This document shows positions 20,779 to 28,471 of a stretch of DNA of 29,010 nucleotides, piece by piece (within the stretch, counting starts at the first letter, position 1; every line of letters begins with the position of its first letter). The stretch covers positions 1-29,010 of the forward strand of contig JBBSGZ010000038.1 of NCBI GenBank assembly GCA_038253555.1, read 5' to 3'. The notes beneath the pieces were generated by a model. It was given only the letters and a program-made list of their open reading frames with translations, made no database searches and was not told the origin of the DNA. Position numbers and translations under genes: made by a program. Source of the DNA: JALYUA01 sp038253555 (GTDB taxonomy: Bacteria > Acidobacteriota > Thermoanaerobaculia > UBA5066 > Gp7-AA6).

Positions 20779-23658
20779 TCACGGGCGATAGATCAGGCCC
20801 GCGTATCCCCGGATTGAATCGAACGCCGGCTCGCGGCTGCGCGCGCGGGCCGCCCCTGCGTAGAGCGACAGCGAATCGGGAAGGTCCAGAGGGATGAGAC
20901 GGTCGAGACGCGCTTCGACGCCCTCGACGCGAATCGGCGCCGGCCGGGCCGAGCCCGTCGACCACGCTCTCCAGCGCTCCGCGTAGAACAGCAGGGGGGA
21001 TCCCGATGCGGACAGCTCCAGGCGGGCGCCCTCGAAACGGCTCCCCGTCTGCGCCGCTCCCGGGAGCGCGGGACTCGCGATCCGGTTCATCTCGGCGCCC
21101 GGGGGAACCAGCGTCGAGGCCGCGCCTCCCACGGCGAAAAGATCGAACCGTGTGGGCGAGCCGCCCATCGCGCCGCCGCGCGCGTCGAGAGAGACGGTGG
21201 CCCCGGCCGCGGCGCCCGAAGCCCGCAGCCTTCCCCACCCGGCCGACCAGGAGGCGCCGTTCGTCCGGCCAGCCGATCCGGCTCCCGTCAGCCCGACGGA
21301 AAACCCGCTCTTCCCTCGGAATCGCCGCCACTCTCCCCGCGCGAGAACGGCACCCGTGACGCGTCCGAAGGTCTCGCGTTCCGCGAGCGCTTCGAGCCGC
21401 AACGCCGAGAGGGACGCGTCCGCCCGGACGCGAACGGAGGGAAGGATCGTCTGCCACGAAGCGGAGAGCGCGCCGCCCCGCCGCTCGGAATCGAGGTCGG
21501 GCCGGAAAACGAGCCTCTGCGAGCCTGGCCTCTCGAGAGCGGAGAAGAGCTGAATCGAGAATTCCACCGGCAGGCCGGACCAGCTCACGGCCGCGGTCGC
21601 GCCGCGCGGCCCCGCGGCGTTTCCGAAGGCGCCCGCCACGATCCAGTCGAGCCGTCCGATCACGTCGCCCCCCTGCGCTCCCGCGAGATAGGAGGCCCCG
21701 TCGGGTCCCGCGGTAAAAGCCGAGAACAGCCGCACGACCGACGTGCTCGCGGCGCTGTATGCGCGAGGGAGTGCGACGGGTGAGAGAGAGAGCGGCCGCG
21801 ATTGCGCCGCGGACGGCGGAAGTATCGAAGGGAGCACGGCCGCGGGAGCGCTGGCCGCGCCCTCGCCCGGGAGCGGCAGTCGGCGCAGATCGACGCCTTT
21901 CGCGGTCAGATTCAGAAAGAAGATCGCCCGGCCGTTCGGCTCGGGAGCGGCGGAGAAGGCCCCGCCCGTGACGCGCGTGAGTGTGGATGTCTGGCCGGTC
22001 TTCGCGTCGGCGGACACGATCTCCCACACTCCGGAAGCGCCGCTGGCCGCGTAAAGGGACCGGCCGTCGGGTGACCAGGCGGGTGCGCCGAAGACGTCGC
22101 CCTCCAAGGGGATCTCTCGAACGGGCGCGCCGGCGAGCGGGAAGGTCGCGAGACGCCATCGCCCCTCGCGGTGGACCAGAACGGCGATGTCTGACCCGCC
22201 GGGCGAGACCCGGGGGTGGCTCCAGACCTGCCACGGCTCGCTTCCCGGCGGGCCCGCGAGAACGCTCACGTCCCCGGAGGAAAGGTCCACACGCACCAGC
22301 TCGGAGTTCCCGTATCGGTTGCGGACCGCCACAGCCGACTTGCCGTCCGGCAGCGGATCGGCGTCTGAGACATCCGCGAGGCGCGTCACGCGCCTGACCG
22401 AGTCGGTGTCGGGATCCCAGAGAAAAAGGTCGCGATGCAGCGATCCATCGGGAGACGGTTCGCGGCGGCCGAACAGAAGGCTCCGTCCGTCGGGCATCCA
22501 ACGCGGGTCCTCCGGCGAACGGCCGTTGACCCGAGGGAGGGTCCACCGCGGGGACCTCGGCTCGGGCAATTCACGTTTCTCCCCGACTTCATTGGGGTCC
22601 GCGAGGAGGGCGCGCTCCGCCGCAGACCGCCGGGCGCCCGCCTGGATCTCCCGGGCGGTGGGCTCGATCATCCACACCGCCAGCTGACTCTCTCCGCGCC
22701 GCGGCGACCGCCACGCGACGAGGCGCGTGCCGTCCGGGCTCACCTGGGGCGCCGCGGTCCCCCCGTCCAGCCGCTGCCATTTCTCCCCTTCGACGAGTCC
22801 CGCGGCCCGGAGCTGCTTTTCCTGACCGAGAGCGCGCGCGGTCAGCTCGGCGCGAAACCGGTCGTAGAGGTCGGACGGCGACCGGCCGAACACTCCGCGA
22901 AAGGCGGCGGAGAATCCCCCGCCCCGCCGCGAGGCCATGCGCTTCCAGAGTTTTCTGAGGCTCCCGGGGCCCTCGGCCGCTTCGAGCCACTCGAGAAAGC
23001 TCGATCCGACGAGGTATGCCATCGAGCCGCCGAGCCATCCGGAGACTCCATTCATTCCGTCGTAGGAAGGGAGCTTTCCCTCGAGGGCGAACTGGCGCAG
23101 CACCATCGCGCGGTAGCCCGAAGCCGGCCGGCCGGACCCCGTCAGCGCTCCCTCGACGAGGGTCGCGTAGCCCTCCGCCACCCATCGAGGCGAGTTCCGG
23201 AAAAGGGGCCCGATCGGGAGCGGCAAAAGATGCTCGACCAGTCCGGGGCGGTTTCGCGGGCGCGTCAGGTGGACGATGTGAGCGAACTCGTGCGTCACGA
23301 GAAGCTCGGTCCAGTCCCGGAACTCGCCCAGCCCCGATTCCGGATCAGGAGGCGTCGTCCAGAGCTCGATCCTCGGCCGGTCGAGAAAGGGATAGGCGAT
23401 TCCATTCGCATCCGCCGCCGGGTCGGACACGACGACGTCGATCCGCCGCGGCGGCTCGTAGCCCACGTACTCCGCCACGCGCGGGGCGACCGCTTCCAGG
23501 GACGCGGCCGCTCGCTTGGCCCAGCCCGCAAAGGGAGCCGGGAAGTGAACGCGGAAGTGCGCCGTCTCGATCGTGCGCCATCGGGCAGAAGGGCGCTCCG
23601 CGAGCACCGCCTGAGAAAGGAACAACAGAAGTACGCCCGCCAGCGCACGCGAAAACAT
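20779..23658 (-). CDS. Exported HExxH metallopeptidase-like protein with TolB/WD40-type propeller and beta-rich C-terminus
   Basis: The 959-residue protein has a signal peptide (1-20, ending AVLA). The N-terminal domain carries WTELLVTHEFAHIVHLTRP with zinc-type H123, E124, H127, and RWVAEGYATLVEG with E162 as a probable third ligand, a gluzincin arrangement. Residues about 300-620 hold propeller repeats such as PQVSPDGTRLVAWRS, PRWMPDGRSLLFGRRE, PLPDGKSAVAVRN, HPRVSPGGSDIAVL and PAWSPDGRSLYAAS. The last 320 residues are rich in alternating beta strands and could form an outer-membrane barrel, although the end (AGLIYRP) lacks a terminal aromatic residue. A secreted protease displayed on a propeller is the likely picture. 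The gene is convergent with the VWFA gene, 17 bases apart. Confidence 0.82.
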   Translation of the reverse strand: MFSRALAGVLLLFLSQAVLAERPSARWRTIETAHFRVHFPAPFAGWAKRAAASLEAVAPRVAEYVGYEPPRRIDVVVSDPAADANGIAYPFLDRPRIELWTTPPDPESGLGEFRDWTELLVTHEFAHIVHLTRPRNRPGLVEHLLPLPIGPLFRNSPRWVAEGYATLVEGALTGSGRPASGYRAMVLRQFALEGKLPSYDGMNGVSGWLGGSMAYLVGSSFLEWLEAAEGPGSLRKLWKRMASRRGGGFSAAFRGVFGRSPSDLYDRFRAELTARALGQEKQLRAAGLVEGEKWQRLDGGTAAPQVSPDGTRLVAWRSPRRGESQLAVWMIEPTAREIQAGARRSAAERALLADPNEVGEKRELPEPRSPRWTLPRVNGRSPEDPRWMPDGRSLLFGRREPSPDGSLHRDLFLWDPDTDSVRRVTRLADVSDADPLPDGKSAVAVRNRYGNSELVRVDLSSGDVSVLAGPPGSEPWQVWSHPRVSPGGSDIAVLVHREGRWRLATFPLAGAPVREIPLEGDVFGAPAWSPDGRSLYAASGASGVWEIVSADAKTGQTSTLTRVTGGAFSAAPEPNGRAIFFLNLTAKGVDLRRLPLPGEGAASAPAAVLPSILPPSAAQSRPLSLSPVALPRAYSAASTSVVRLFSAFTAGPDGASYLAGAQGGDVIGRLDWIVAGAFGNAAGPRGATAAVSWSGLPVEFSIQLFSALERPGSQRLVFRPDLDSERRGGALSASWQTILPSVRVRADASLSALRLEALAERETFGRVTGAVLARGEWRRFRGKSGFSVGLTGAGSAGRTNGASWSAGWGRLRASGAAAGATVSLDARGGAMGGSPTRFDLFAVGGAASTLVPPGAEMNRIASPALPGAAQTGSRFEGARLELSASGSPLLFYAERWRAWSTGSARPAPIRVEGVEARLDRLIPLDLPDSLSLYAGAARARSREPAFDSIRGYAGLIYRP

Positions 23659-23776
23659 GCGCGCGGAGGCTATCAGCAGCGAGACGTGAAGGACCTTTAC
23701 GGGCGGACCGGGAGGAACGGGCGGCCCCGGCCAACCGGTCGCCGCCCCGGATGAGCGAGCGGGGACGCCCGCCGGC

Positions 23777-23929
23777 TCAGACGACGCGGCGGCGGCCGGA
23801 GACCAGGTGAACGAGAAACGCGATCACCGCGAGCACCAGCACGAGGTGGATCGCCCAGCTCGTCACGTGAAAGGCGACGAGCCCGAGGAGCCACGCAACC
23901 AACAGGATCACTCCGATTGTCAGCAACAT
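23777..23929 (-). CDS. lmo0937-family small membrane protein (50 residues)
   Basis: The 50-residue product MLLTIGVILLVAWLLGLVAF... has two membrane helices separated by HVTSWAIH and ends VHLVSGRRRVV. This is the layout of the lmo0937 family of tiny membrane proteins: M-L-x-T-I at the start, W-L-L-G in helix one, a central histidine, and a basic tail. Function is unknown; relatives are often linked to envelope stress. AAAGGGGG lies 7 bases before the ATG at 23929. The open frame continues upstream to 24025 with composition unlike a protein, so the short form is preferred. Confidence 0.8.
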   Translation of the reverse strand: MLLTIGVILLVAWLLGLVAFHVTSWAIHLVLVLAVIAFLVHLVSGRRRVV

Positions 23930-24036
23930 GAGGGAACCCCCTTTCGACATGCGACGAAAGCAGGTTTTATGCCCGCCTCCGAATCTTCTCGACCCGCCTC
24001 GAAAATACCGGCACGCTCTTCGCACTTGCTTCCCCC

Positions 24037-24459
24037 GTGGCGGGAAATTCGAGGCCCGTGATACTCGTGGTGGAAGACGATGACGACCTGAGGGAGGCCG
24101 TCGCCGACGTTCTCGAGGAGGAAGGATACGAAGTCGTGCACGCTTCTCACGGCGGAGAAGCGCTGGACGCTCTTCGCCGGCGACGCGGATTCTGCGCCAT
24201 CCTTCTGGACATGCGGATGCCGGTCATGGGGGGCGTTGAGTTTCGTCGCGTGCAGCTCCAGGACTCCCGGATTTCCTCGATTCCCGTAGTCGCTTTCTCA
24301 GCGGACGCCCGCGACCGGGAGGAGGCGCTCCGACTCGGAATTGAGGGCTCCCTCTCGAAGCCGGTCGACATCCTCCAGTTGCTCGAGGCCGTCGCCTCGC
24401 TCTGTGGAGATACGGATCGGCTGGACCTGCTTCCCGAGCTTAAAACCCGGGCCGGCTGA
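24037..24459 (+). CDS. Stand-alone response-regulator receiver domain (CheY-like), first of a tandem pair
   Basis: The 140-residue protein consists of one receiver domain: VILVVEDDDDLREAVADVL with acidic E13-D15, phosphoacceptor D58 in LLDMRMPVM, S88 in AFSAD as the switch Ser/Thr, and K108 in LSKPVD. It has no DNA-binding or enzymatic output domain, so it would act by protein contacts or in a phosphorelay. The start is uncertain: GTG at 24037 or GTG at 24058 immediately before ILVVEDD; neither has a good ribosome site. No histidine kinase is in the window. The next gene encodes a second receiver 35 bases on. Confidence 0.88.
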   Translation: MAGNSRPVILVVEDDDDLREAVADVLEEEGYEVVHASHGGEALDALRRRRGFCAILLDMRMPVMGGVEFRRVQLQDSRISSIPVVAFSADARDREEALRLGIEGSLSKPVDILQLLEAVASLCGDTDRLDLLPELKTRAG

Positions 24460-24494
24460 GCCTTTCGGCCGGTTGGAGGCACGAGATTTGCTGA

Positions 24495-24905
24495 ATGGCG
24501 GAGCCAATGGAGAAGTCTGCGCCTCAAAGTGTCCTTCAGATGGGCAGGCGGAAGCTGCTCCTGGTCGAAGATGACGCGGAGCTGCGTCAAAGCCTCTGCG
24601 ATCTTCTGACGGATGCGGGCTACGACGTCGAGTGCGCTGAAAATGGCCGCGTGGCCCTGACGTTCCTCGAAGACAGCCCCCCTCCCTGCCTGGTGCTGCT
24701 CGACCTCATGATGCCGGTGATGAATGGATGGGAGTTCCGGGATGCGCAATCCCGGAACGCGAAGATATCCGACATCCCCGTCGTGATCCTGACCGCGGAC
24801 GGCCGCGCGGACATGAAGGCGGAGACCCTCCGAGCGGCCGGCTATCTGCGCAAGCCAATCCAGGTCGATCGTCTCCTGGGAATCCTCGCGCAGTTCGAGT
24901 GCTGA
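24495..24905 (+). CDS. Stand-alone response-regulator receiver domain, second of a tandem pair
   Basis: The 136-residue protein is a second receiver domain: KLLLVEDDAELRQSLCDLL with E25-D27, phosphoacceptor D70 in VLLDLMMPVMNGWEF, T100 in ILTAD, and K120 in LRKPIQ. No output domain is attached. Starts at 24495, 24507 and 24540 are all in frame; GGAG just before 24507 makes that one attractive, and the domain itself begins at MGRRKLLLVEDD (24540). It is similar enough to the preceding gene to suggest an old duplication, probably acting in the same signalling path. Confidence 0.88.
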   Translation: MAEPMEKSAPQSVLQMGRRKLLLVEDDAELRQSLCDLLTDAGYDVECAENGRVALTFLEDSPPPCLVLLDLMMPVMNGWEFRDAQSRNAKISDIPVVILTADGRADMKAETLRAAGYLRKPIQVDRLLGILAQFEC

Positions 24906-25446
24906 TCCATACGGCCTCTCTCTCCCGCGGACCGGCGCTGCGCAGGCCCTTCACCGAACGACTGGAGGCCCCACCACCCGGCGCCCCGCCCTTCGGAGCG
25001 CGGATCGCGCGTACCCCTGATCATTTCACGCGAAGATCGGCCTCTCGGTCCGCATCTCAGGTGGATGGGGGGAAGCCGCAACCGGCGTAGGACTACGGCG
25101 CCCTGTCGAGCCTTCAGCTGCTCGCCCTCACCCTGCTCCCACCGATCGCTCCCGGGTTCCCGCGGACGCTGGCGCTCAATCGGGTTGAGCAGCGAAGACG
25201 AACAGGTGCCGGGCAGTCACGACGCGGCACGTCCGCGCCGCGGGATCGCGGCGCCGCCGCCCGATGGGGAGCTGCCGGCAGTCCGAGGAGAACGCCCCCC
25301 TGCTCATCCTCGCTTCCGCGGGACGCCCCCCCGCGGGACTGCCACACAACCGGCGTTCCGAGTGCTGGCAGCGGCGGACCGGACGATTTGAAAGTCTTTG
25401 TAAACCGGCGGCGGGATGAATCGTCCGTTGAGACAGGAGGGTTCCT
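24906..25446 (+). other. Gene-free stretch upstream of the small membrane-protein gene
   Basis: No convincing gene on either strand: the open frames here are Arg/Pro/Ser-rich with no ribosome sites. Near its right end are a 9-bp inverted repeat (25380-25427) and the AGGAGG site of the following gene. Otherwise I see nothing. Confidence 0.5.
25380..25427. promoter_or_regulatory. Inverted repeat CGGACGATT...AATCGTCCG in the leader of the next gene
   Basis: CGGACGATT (25380-25388) and AATCGTCCG (25419-25427) are perfect complements with 30 bases between them, ending 6 bases before AGGAGG. It could be a two-site operator or a long hairpin that would sit against the ribosome site. Confidence 0.45.
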
Positions 25447-25812
25447 ATGTTTCGCGGCCCCGCCGCCGTATTCGTCGTGAGCTGGAGCGCCGGCTCCTGG
25501 CTTCTGAAACTGCCCCTGGCGGGAAGCACGGCCGTTGCGGCGCTCCTCGCTCTGGCGTTTTCGCACGCCGGGAGCCCACGTTCGTTGAACAGCGCGTTCG
25601 CGCGGGCCGTCGGACCGGAACGCCGGATCGCCTGGGAGCCCGTTCTGCGCGACGTCCTGCCGCGCTTGGCCGCGCGCTCCGAAAGACCGGCGGCTGACCT
25701 CTTCGCGTTGCGGCCCGGCCGATCCCGCACCGCCCGAGATGGCGACCACCGCGTCCCCGGGCCGTCGAGAATCCCGGAGGCGCCCCCGGAACGGACCCGA
25801 CCACCCCGCTGA
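25447..25812 (+). CDS. Hypothetical protein with N-terminal membrane segment
   Basis: The 121-residue frame begins MFRGPAAVFVVSWSAGSWLL and has hydrophobic stretches at about 5-22 and 27-40, then an arginine- and proline-rich tail with no clear domain. AGGAGG 6 bases before the ATG is the best evidence that the gene is real. I do not recognise it. The tail looks poorly constrained, so the frame could be a decayed or very divergent gene. Confidence 0.45.
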   Translation: MFRGPAAVFVVSWSAGSWLLKLPLAGSTAVAALLALAFSHAGSPRSLNSAFARAVGPERRIAWEPVLRDVLPRLAARSERPAADLFALRPGRSRTARDGDHRVPGPSRIPEAPPERTRPPR

Positions 25813-25825
25813 CGCGCCTTTTTCC

Positions 25826-25831
25826 TATGAT
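25826..25831 (+). promoter_or_regulatory. -10 box (TATGAT), leaderless arrangement
   Basis: TATGAT ends 7 bases before the ATG at 25839, as in the other leaderless candidates of this window. Confidence 0.4.
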
Positions 25832-25838
25832 CGGCGCG

Positions 25839-26051
25839 ATGCGACGCCGAACGGCCGGACGGGCTCTCCTTCTGCTGTTTCTGGGCAGGGTGCCCTCCTC
25901 CCTCGCCATGGGGCAGGTCGCCGCCGGTTCACCCGTCCCGAAGTGGCCGGGGGGAGGGGGACTTCCACCCCGAAAAACGCCACACAGCGACCGCACAGAC
26001 GCTCCAAAACCGCTGCTAAATGGACCTATTCCGATAGCCGTGTGGGTCTAA
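25839..26051 (+). pseudogene. Probable truncated exported-protein gene
   Basis: A 70-residue frame opens with a good signal peptide (MRRRTAGRALLLLFLGRVPSSLAMGQ) but after about residue 40 the sequence becomes low-complexity (GGGGLPPRKTPH) and stops, with no domain. The GC content falls at the same place. I read this as the intact 5' end of a secreted-protein gene cut by the event that brought in the lower-GC DNA to its right. A genuine short exported peptide is the alternative. Confidence 0.35.
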
Positions 26052-26058
26052 GACCCAC
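26042..26058. repeat. Palindrome GTGGGTCT-A-AGACCCAC at the left edge of the low-GC region
   Basis: Eight perfect base pairs around a single A lie between the converging truncated gene and the minus-strand frame at 26062. It could terminate transcription from either side, though no T-run is present. It also resembles the T-arm of selC at 28803-28819 (GTGGG...ACCCAC, same total length). Confidence 0.55.
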
Positions 26059-26061
26059 TCT

Positions 26062-26463
26062 CTAGGCGTCCGAAACGACTTGGGCGGGAATCGCGAGTCG
26101 CCTCCGCTCCGCGATCTCCATCAGGATTTCGGTAGGGCTGGGACCAGTGGAAAACTCTATCCGTTGCTTCGGCGGACCCTCTGCATAGGCTTTGACCGTT
26201 CGCCAGACTTCGAGAAGTGTCCGGGGATCTCCCTTTTCCAGAAGCTCGTTAACGATCGCGTCTTCGTGAACCTCGATCCAGAGCCGGGCACGAGAAATAG
26301 CGTCAGTTTTTGACTCGAGGTTTTTGAGCCGTCCAGCGGGCTTTTGCCGCCCGAACCCGGGCAGAAGGGAGCTTGCCCCCCTTTTTCCGTCCGGAACCCC
26401 GCCTCCTGCCGCCCCAACCGTTTGCCACCGGCCCATTCTGCGGCTCGCTTTGAAAAAGATCAA
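26062..26463 (-). CDS. Hypothetical protein, possibly phage-type (small terminase/DUF5681-like)
   Basis: The 133-residue frame has a protein-like C-terminal two-thirds: AISRARLWIEVHEDAIVNEL (about 55-74), LEKGDPRTLLEVWRTV, AEGPPKQRIEFS, then TEILMEIAERRRLAIP. A helical region with G-D-x-x-x-L followed by a G-P/K-P-x-Q-x-x-E motif is common in phage small-terminase-like and DUF5681 proteins, but the match is weak. The first 40 residues are glycine-rich and unlike the rest, and no ribosome site supports the ATG at 26463, so the true start may be internal or the gene may be broken. Confidence 0.4.
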   Translation of the reverse strand: MIFFKASRRMGRWQTVGAAGGGVPDGKRGASSLLPGFGRQKPAGRLKNLESKTDAISRARLWIEVHEDAIVNELLEKGDPRTLLEVWRTVKAYAEGPPKQRIEFSTGPSPTEILMEIAERRRLAIPAQVVSDA

Positions 26464-26598
26464 ATCTCAGGATGATTTCTTGGCACGAGGCTCGCGCAAC
26501 GCGCGTGAGCCGGGCGGCGAAAGCTCCTCGCTAGCCGGAGGTACGTCAGAGCCACGCCGACACGGCGAACGAACACGGCGTCTTATCCCGCCCGTGGT

Positions 26599-28353
26599 TT
26601 AGCCTGGAAATGCCAGTATGTCGGCGAGACTCTCAAAACGCCCCGATGGATTCTCATGGCTCCACGTGACACCTGTTAAGGTATCCAAGATTGTCACTTT
26701 GTAGGGCCGATCTGTCATAGATCCTACAAATACCCAGAAGTGGCCGTTGAAACTTCGTCCATCCACGACTTTGAGGGCGACCTCGAGATCTTCGCCGCCC
26801 CCGTACCCGGCACTACTGCTGGTCTTGAATCGACGTGCCGCATTCGCACCGCTGAAAGTCACGGCAAAACGATTGTTCTGAAGGCACAACGTGCCAAAAT
26901 CGGCTGTGCAGCCCTCGGTAGCGGCCCGGGTGCGAAACGCTGTGGCTGTCGATGCTTTCGCGAGCGAAATCGGCGTCGCGCTTATCGAGCGACTTTCTGC
27001 TCGGGTCGCGTGATCGAACGCGGAGAGGTCAGAAATCGAAGACACAAGTCCCTGCGGATTGGAGTAATTTCGGGCGCGCCCGGAGTCAAGATCGGTGACG
27101 GTCACGTCGTACGCAAGATTCGTGAGGCTTCCGATGAAAACCCAATAAGGCGAACCAACCGGAGTGTTGAATAGTTTGACGACAATTTCGACGTTGTCCG
27201 GGGTAAAAAACCAGAACCCGCCGGATCGCGGCAGCATCGGGACTGCTGTTGCAATCCCTTGCCGGCCGTCTGGCAGTCGGAAAGTCACGCGTACCCCGAA
27301 TCGCGCGCCGAGGCACAGTTCTTTGGGATCGGACCCGCACGACCTGATCGTTTTTCCCACGGGAACCCAGTTGCGGCCATGATCCGAGCTCGAAAAGATC
27401 CGTCGATCCTTGGTAAACACGAAGGACTTCGATGATGAGAACGTGACGCGAGTCGCCCCACTGCTCAGACCGGAGACACTGAGGCGCCATGAGGAACCCT
27501 CGTCATCCGATACGTAGAGCGACTGATCTAATCCCAATAGATACAGTGTCCCGTCAGGAGCGACGTGCATCGAAAAATCAACGTCCGGAGTCGTGAGGGT
27601 CGTCCAGGAAATGCCCCTATCGTCGCTTCGGAGTAGCGTGTTGCAGTCTATCGATGTGCAGGGACTGGGGTACGGGACGTGTTTGATGTAAACCACGTTC
27701 GGCCGGGAGGGGTCAAAGTAGGGGAACCCTGATCCTCGACTGAAGGGGTACACAAAAAGGTTCCATGCATCGCCGCCGTCTTCACTTTTGAAGATGCCCT
27801 GATCCGTCGAGACATAGACCAAACTGGAGTTGGGATCGGTGAACAAATCGTATGCGAACCCTACGGGGCTTGTCGCGAGCCAGTGTGTCCCGGCGTCCGG
27901 CGACCGAACGACCGCTCCTGGCGCCCCTCCATAGACGACGTCCGACGAAAATGGCGAGGCGTCGAAAAAGTTGATCGACGTCCCGACAGGAGCTGTGGCG
28001 GGGGACCACACCTTCCCGTCCGAGCTGGTGTAAAGCGACCCCCCATCAGAAGCGTAGACCCTGTCCTGAAGAACGAGAATTCTTCGGATTAACTGTAGGG
28101 GCCCGACTCTGCTCCACGTCAGTCCACCATCCGAGCTTCGAAGAAGTCCCGGAGCCTCCTGAGGCGCCAGATAAAAAATTCCTTCATGGTAGGGGTCCGC
28201 AGCGAACGCACTGGCGGACAATGGAAGGTCTGAGCTCTGAGCCGCGGAAAACGACGAGATCCCTGCCAGACAAAAGAACAACGCCAAGCGCAGATCTCTC
28301 AGTGAAAGTGTTTTTCCCGGGCGTCCGCTCTTCCCGCGCACATGAATGGTCAT
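26599..28353 (-). CDS. Exported BNR/sortilin-type beta-propeller protein with duplicated C-terminal domain
   Basis: From the ATG at 28353 the product is 584 residues with a signal peptide (LRLALFFCLAGISSFSAAQ, about 21-39). Residues about 45-335 hold at least five BNR/Asp-box motifs (SSDGGLTW, SEDGGDAW, SDDRGISW, SDDEGSSW, SSDHGRNW), so a propeller is expected. Two copies of another domain follow, at about 347-446 and 490-583. Both have an initial CL...RF, the strand YWVFIGSL or FWVFVGSM, Y-x-V-T-x-x-D-x-x-x-G, and N-P-x-G. The second lacks the FWFFTPDN strand of the first. This module recurs at the ends of secreted acidobacterial proteins, to my recollection; its role is unknown. The start is uncertain because no ribosome site is seen and the frame runs on to 28548. 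GC is clearly lower than in the window's left part. Confidence 0.8.
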   Translation of the reverse strand: MTIHVRGKSGRPGKTLSLRDLRLALFFCLAGISSFSAAQSSDLPLSASAFAADPYHEGIFYLAPQEAPGLLRSSDGGLTWSRVGPLQLIRRILVLQDRVYASDGGSLYTSSDGKVWSPATAPVGTSINFFDASPFSSDVVYGGAPGAVVRSPDAGTHWLATSPVGFAYDLFTDPNSSLVYVSTDQGIFKSEDGGDAWNLFVYPFSRGSGFPYFDPSRPNVVYIKHVPYPSPCTSIDCNTLLRSDDRGISWTTLTTPDVDFSMHVAPDGTLYLLGLDQSLYVSDDEGSSWRLSVSGLSSGATRVTFSSSKSFVFTKDRRIFSSSDHGRNWVPVGKTIRSCGSDPKELCLGARFGVRVTFRLPDGRQGIATAVPMLPRSGGFWFFTPDNVEIVVKLFNTPVGSPYWVFIGSLTNLAYDVTVTDLDSGRARNYSNPQGLVSSISDLSAFDHATRAESRSISATPISLAKASTATAFRTRAATEGCTADFGTLCLQNNRFAVTFSGANAARRFKTSSSAGYGGGEDLEVALKVVDGRSFNGHFWVFVGSMTDRPYKVTILDTLTGVTWSHENPSGRFESLADILAFPG

Positions 28354-28471
28354 GCGAACGTTACGCAGCGTCCGCGCACAGCATCCGTCGGGTTCCTTCG
28401 CGAGGATTTTCAAGGCCATTAGTCGGCGGACCGGGACACAAGCCGGACTCCTGATCATCACTAAAGATACG

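Noticed and set aside
20507..22546. 679-residue open frame on the minus strand
   Set aside because: It lies within the real HExxH/propeller gene and the end of the VWFA gene, is Arg/Gly/Ser-rich with no domain pattern, and has no ribosome site; it is a shadow frame of high-GC coding DNA.
25065..25391. 108-residue plus-strand frame in the gene-free stretch
   Set aside because: Arg/Ser/Pro-rich with no ribosome site, no hydrophobic or domain pattern, and an overlapping minus-strand frame of the same quality.
26491..26513. Hairpin GGCTCGCGC...GCGCGTGAGCC as a terminator or SECIS element
   Set aside because: No T-run follows on either strand and it is not inside a coding frame after a UGA, so neither reading is supported.
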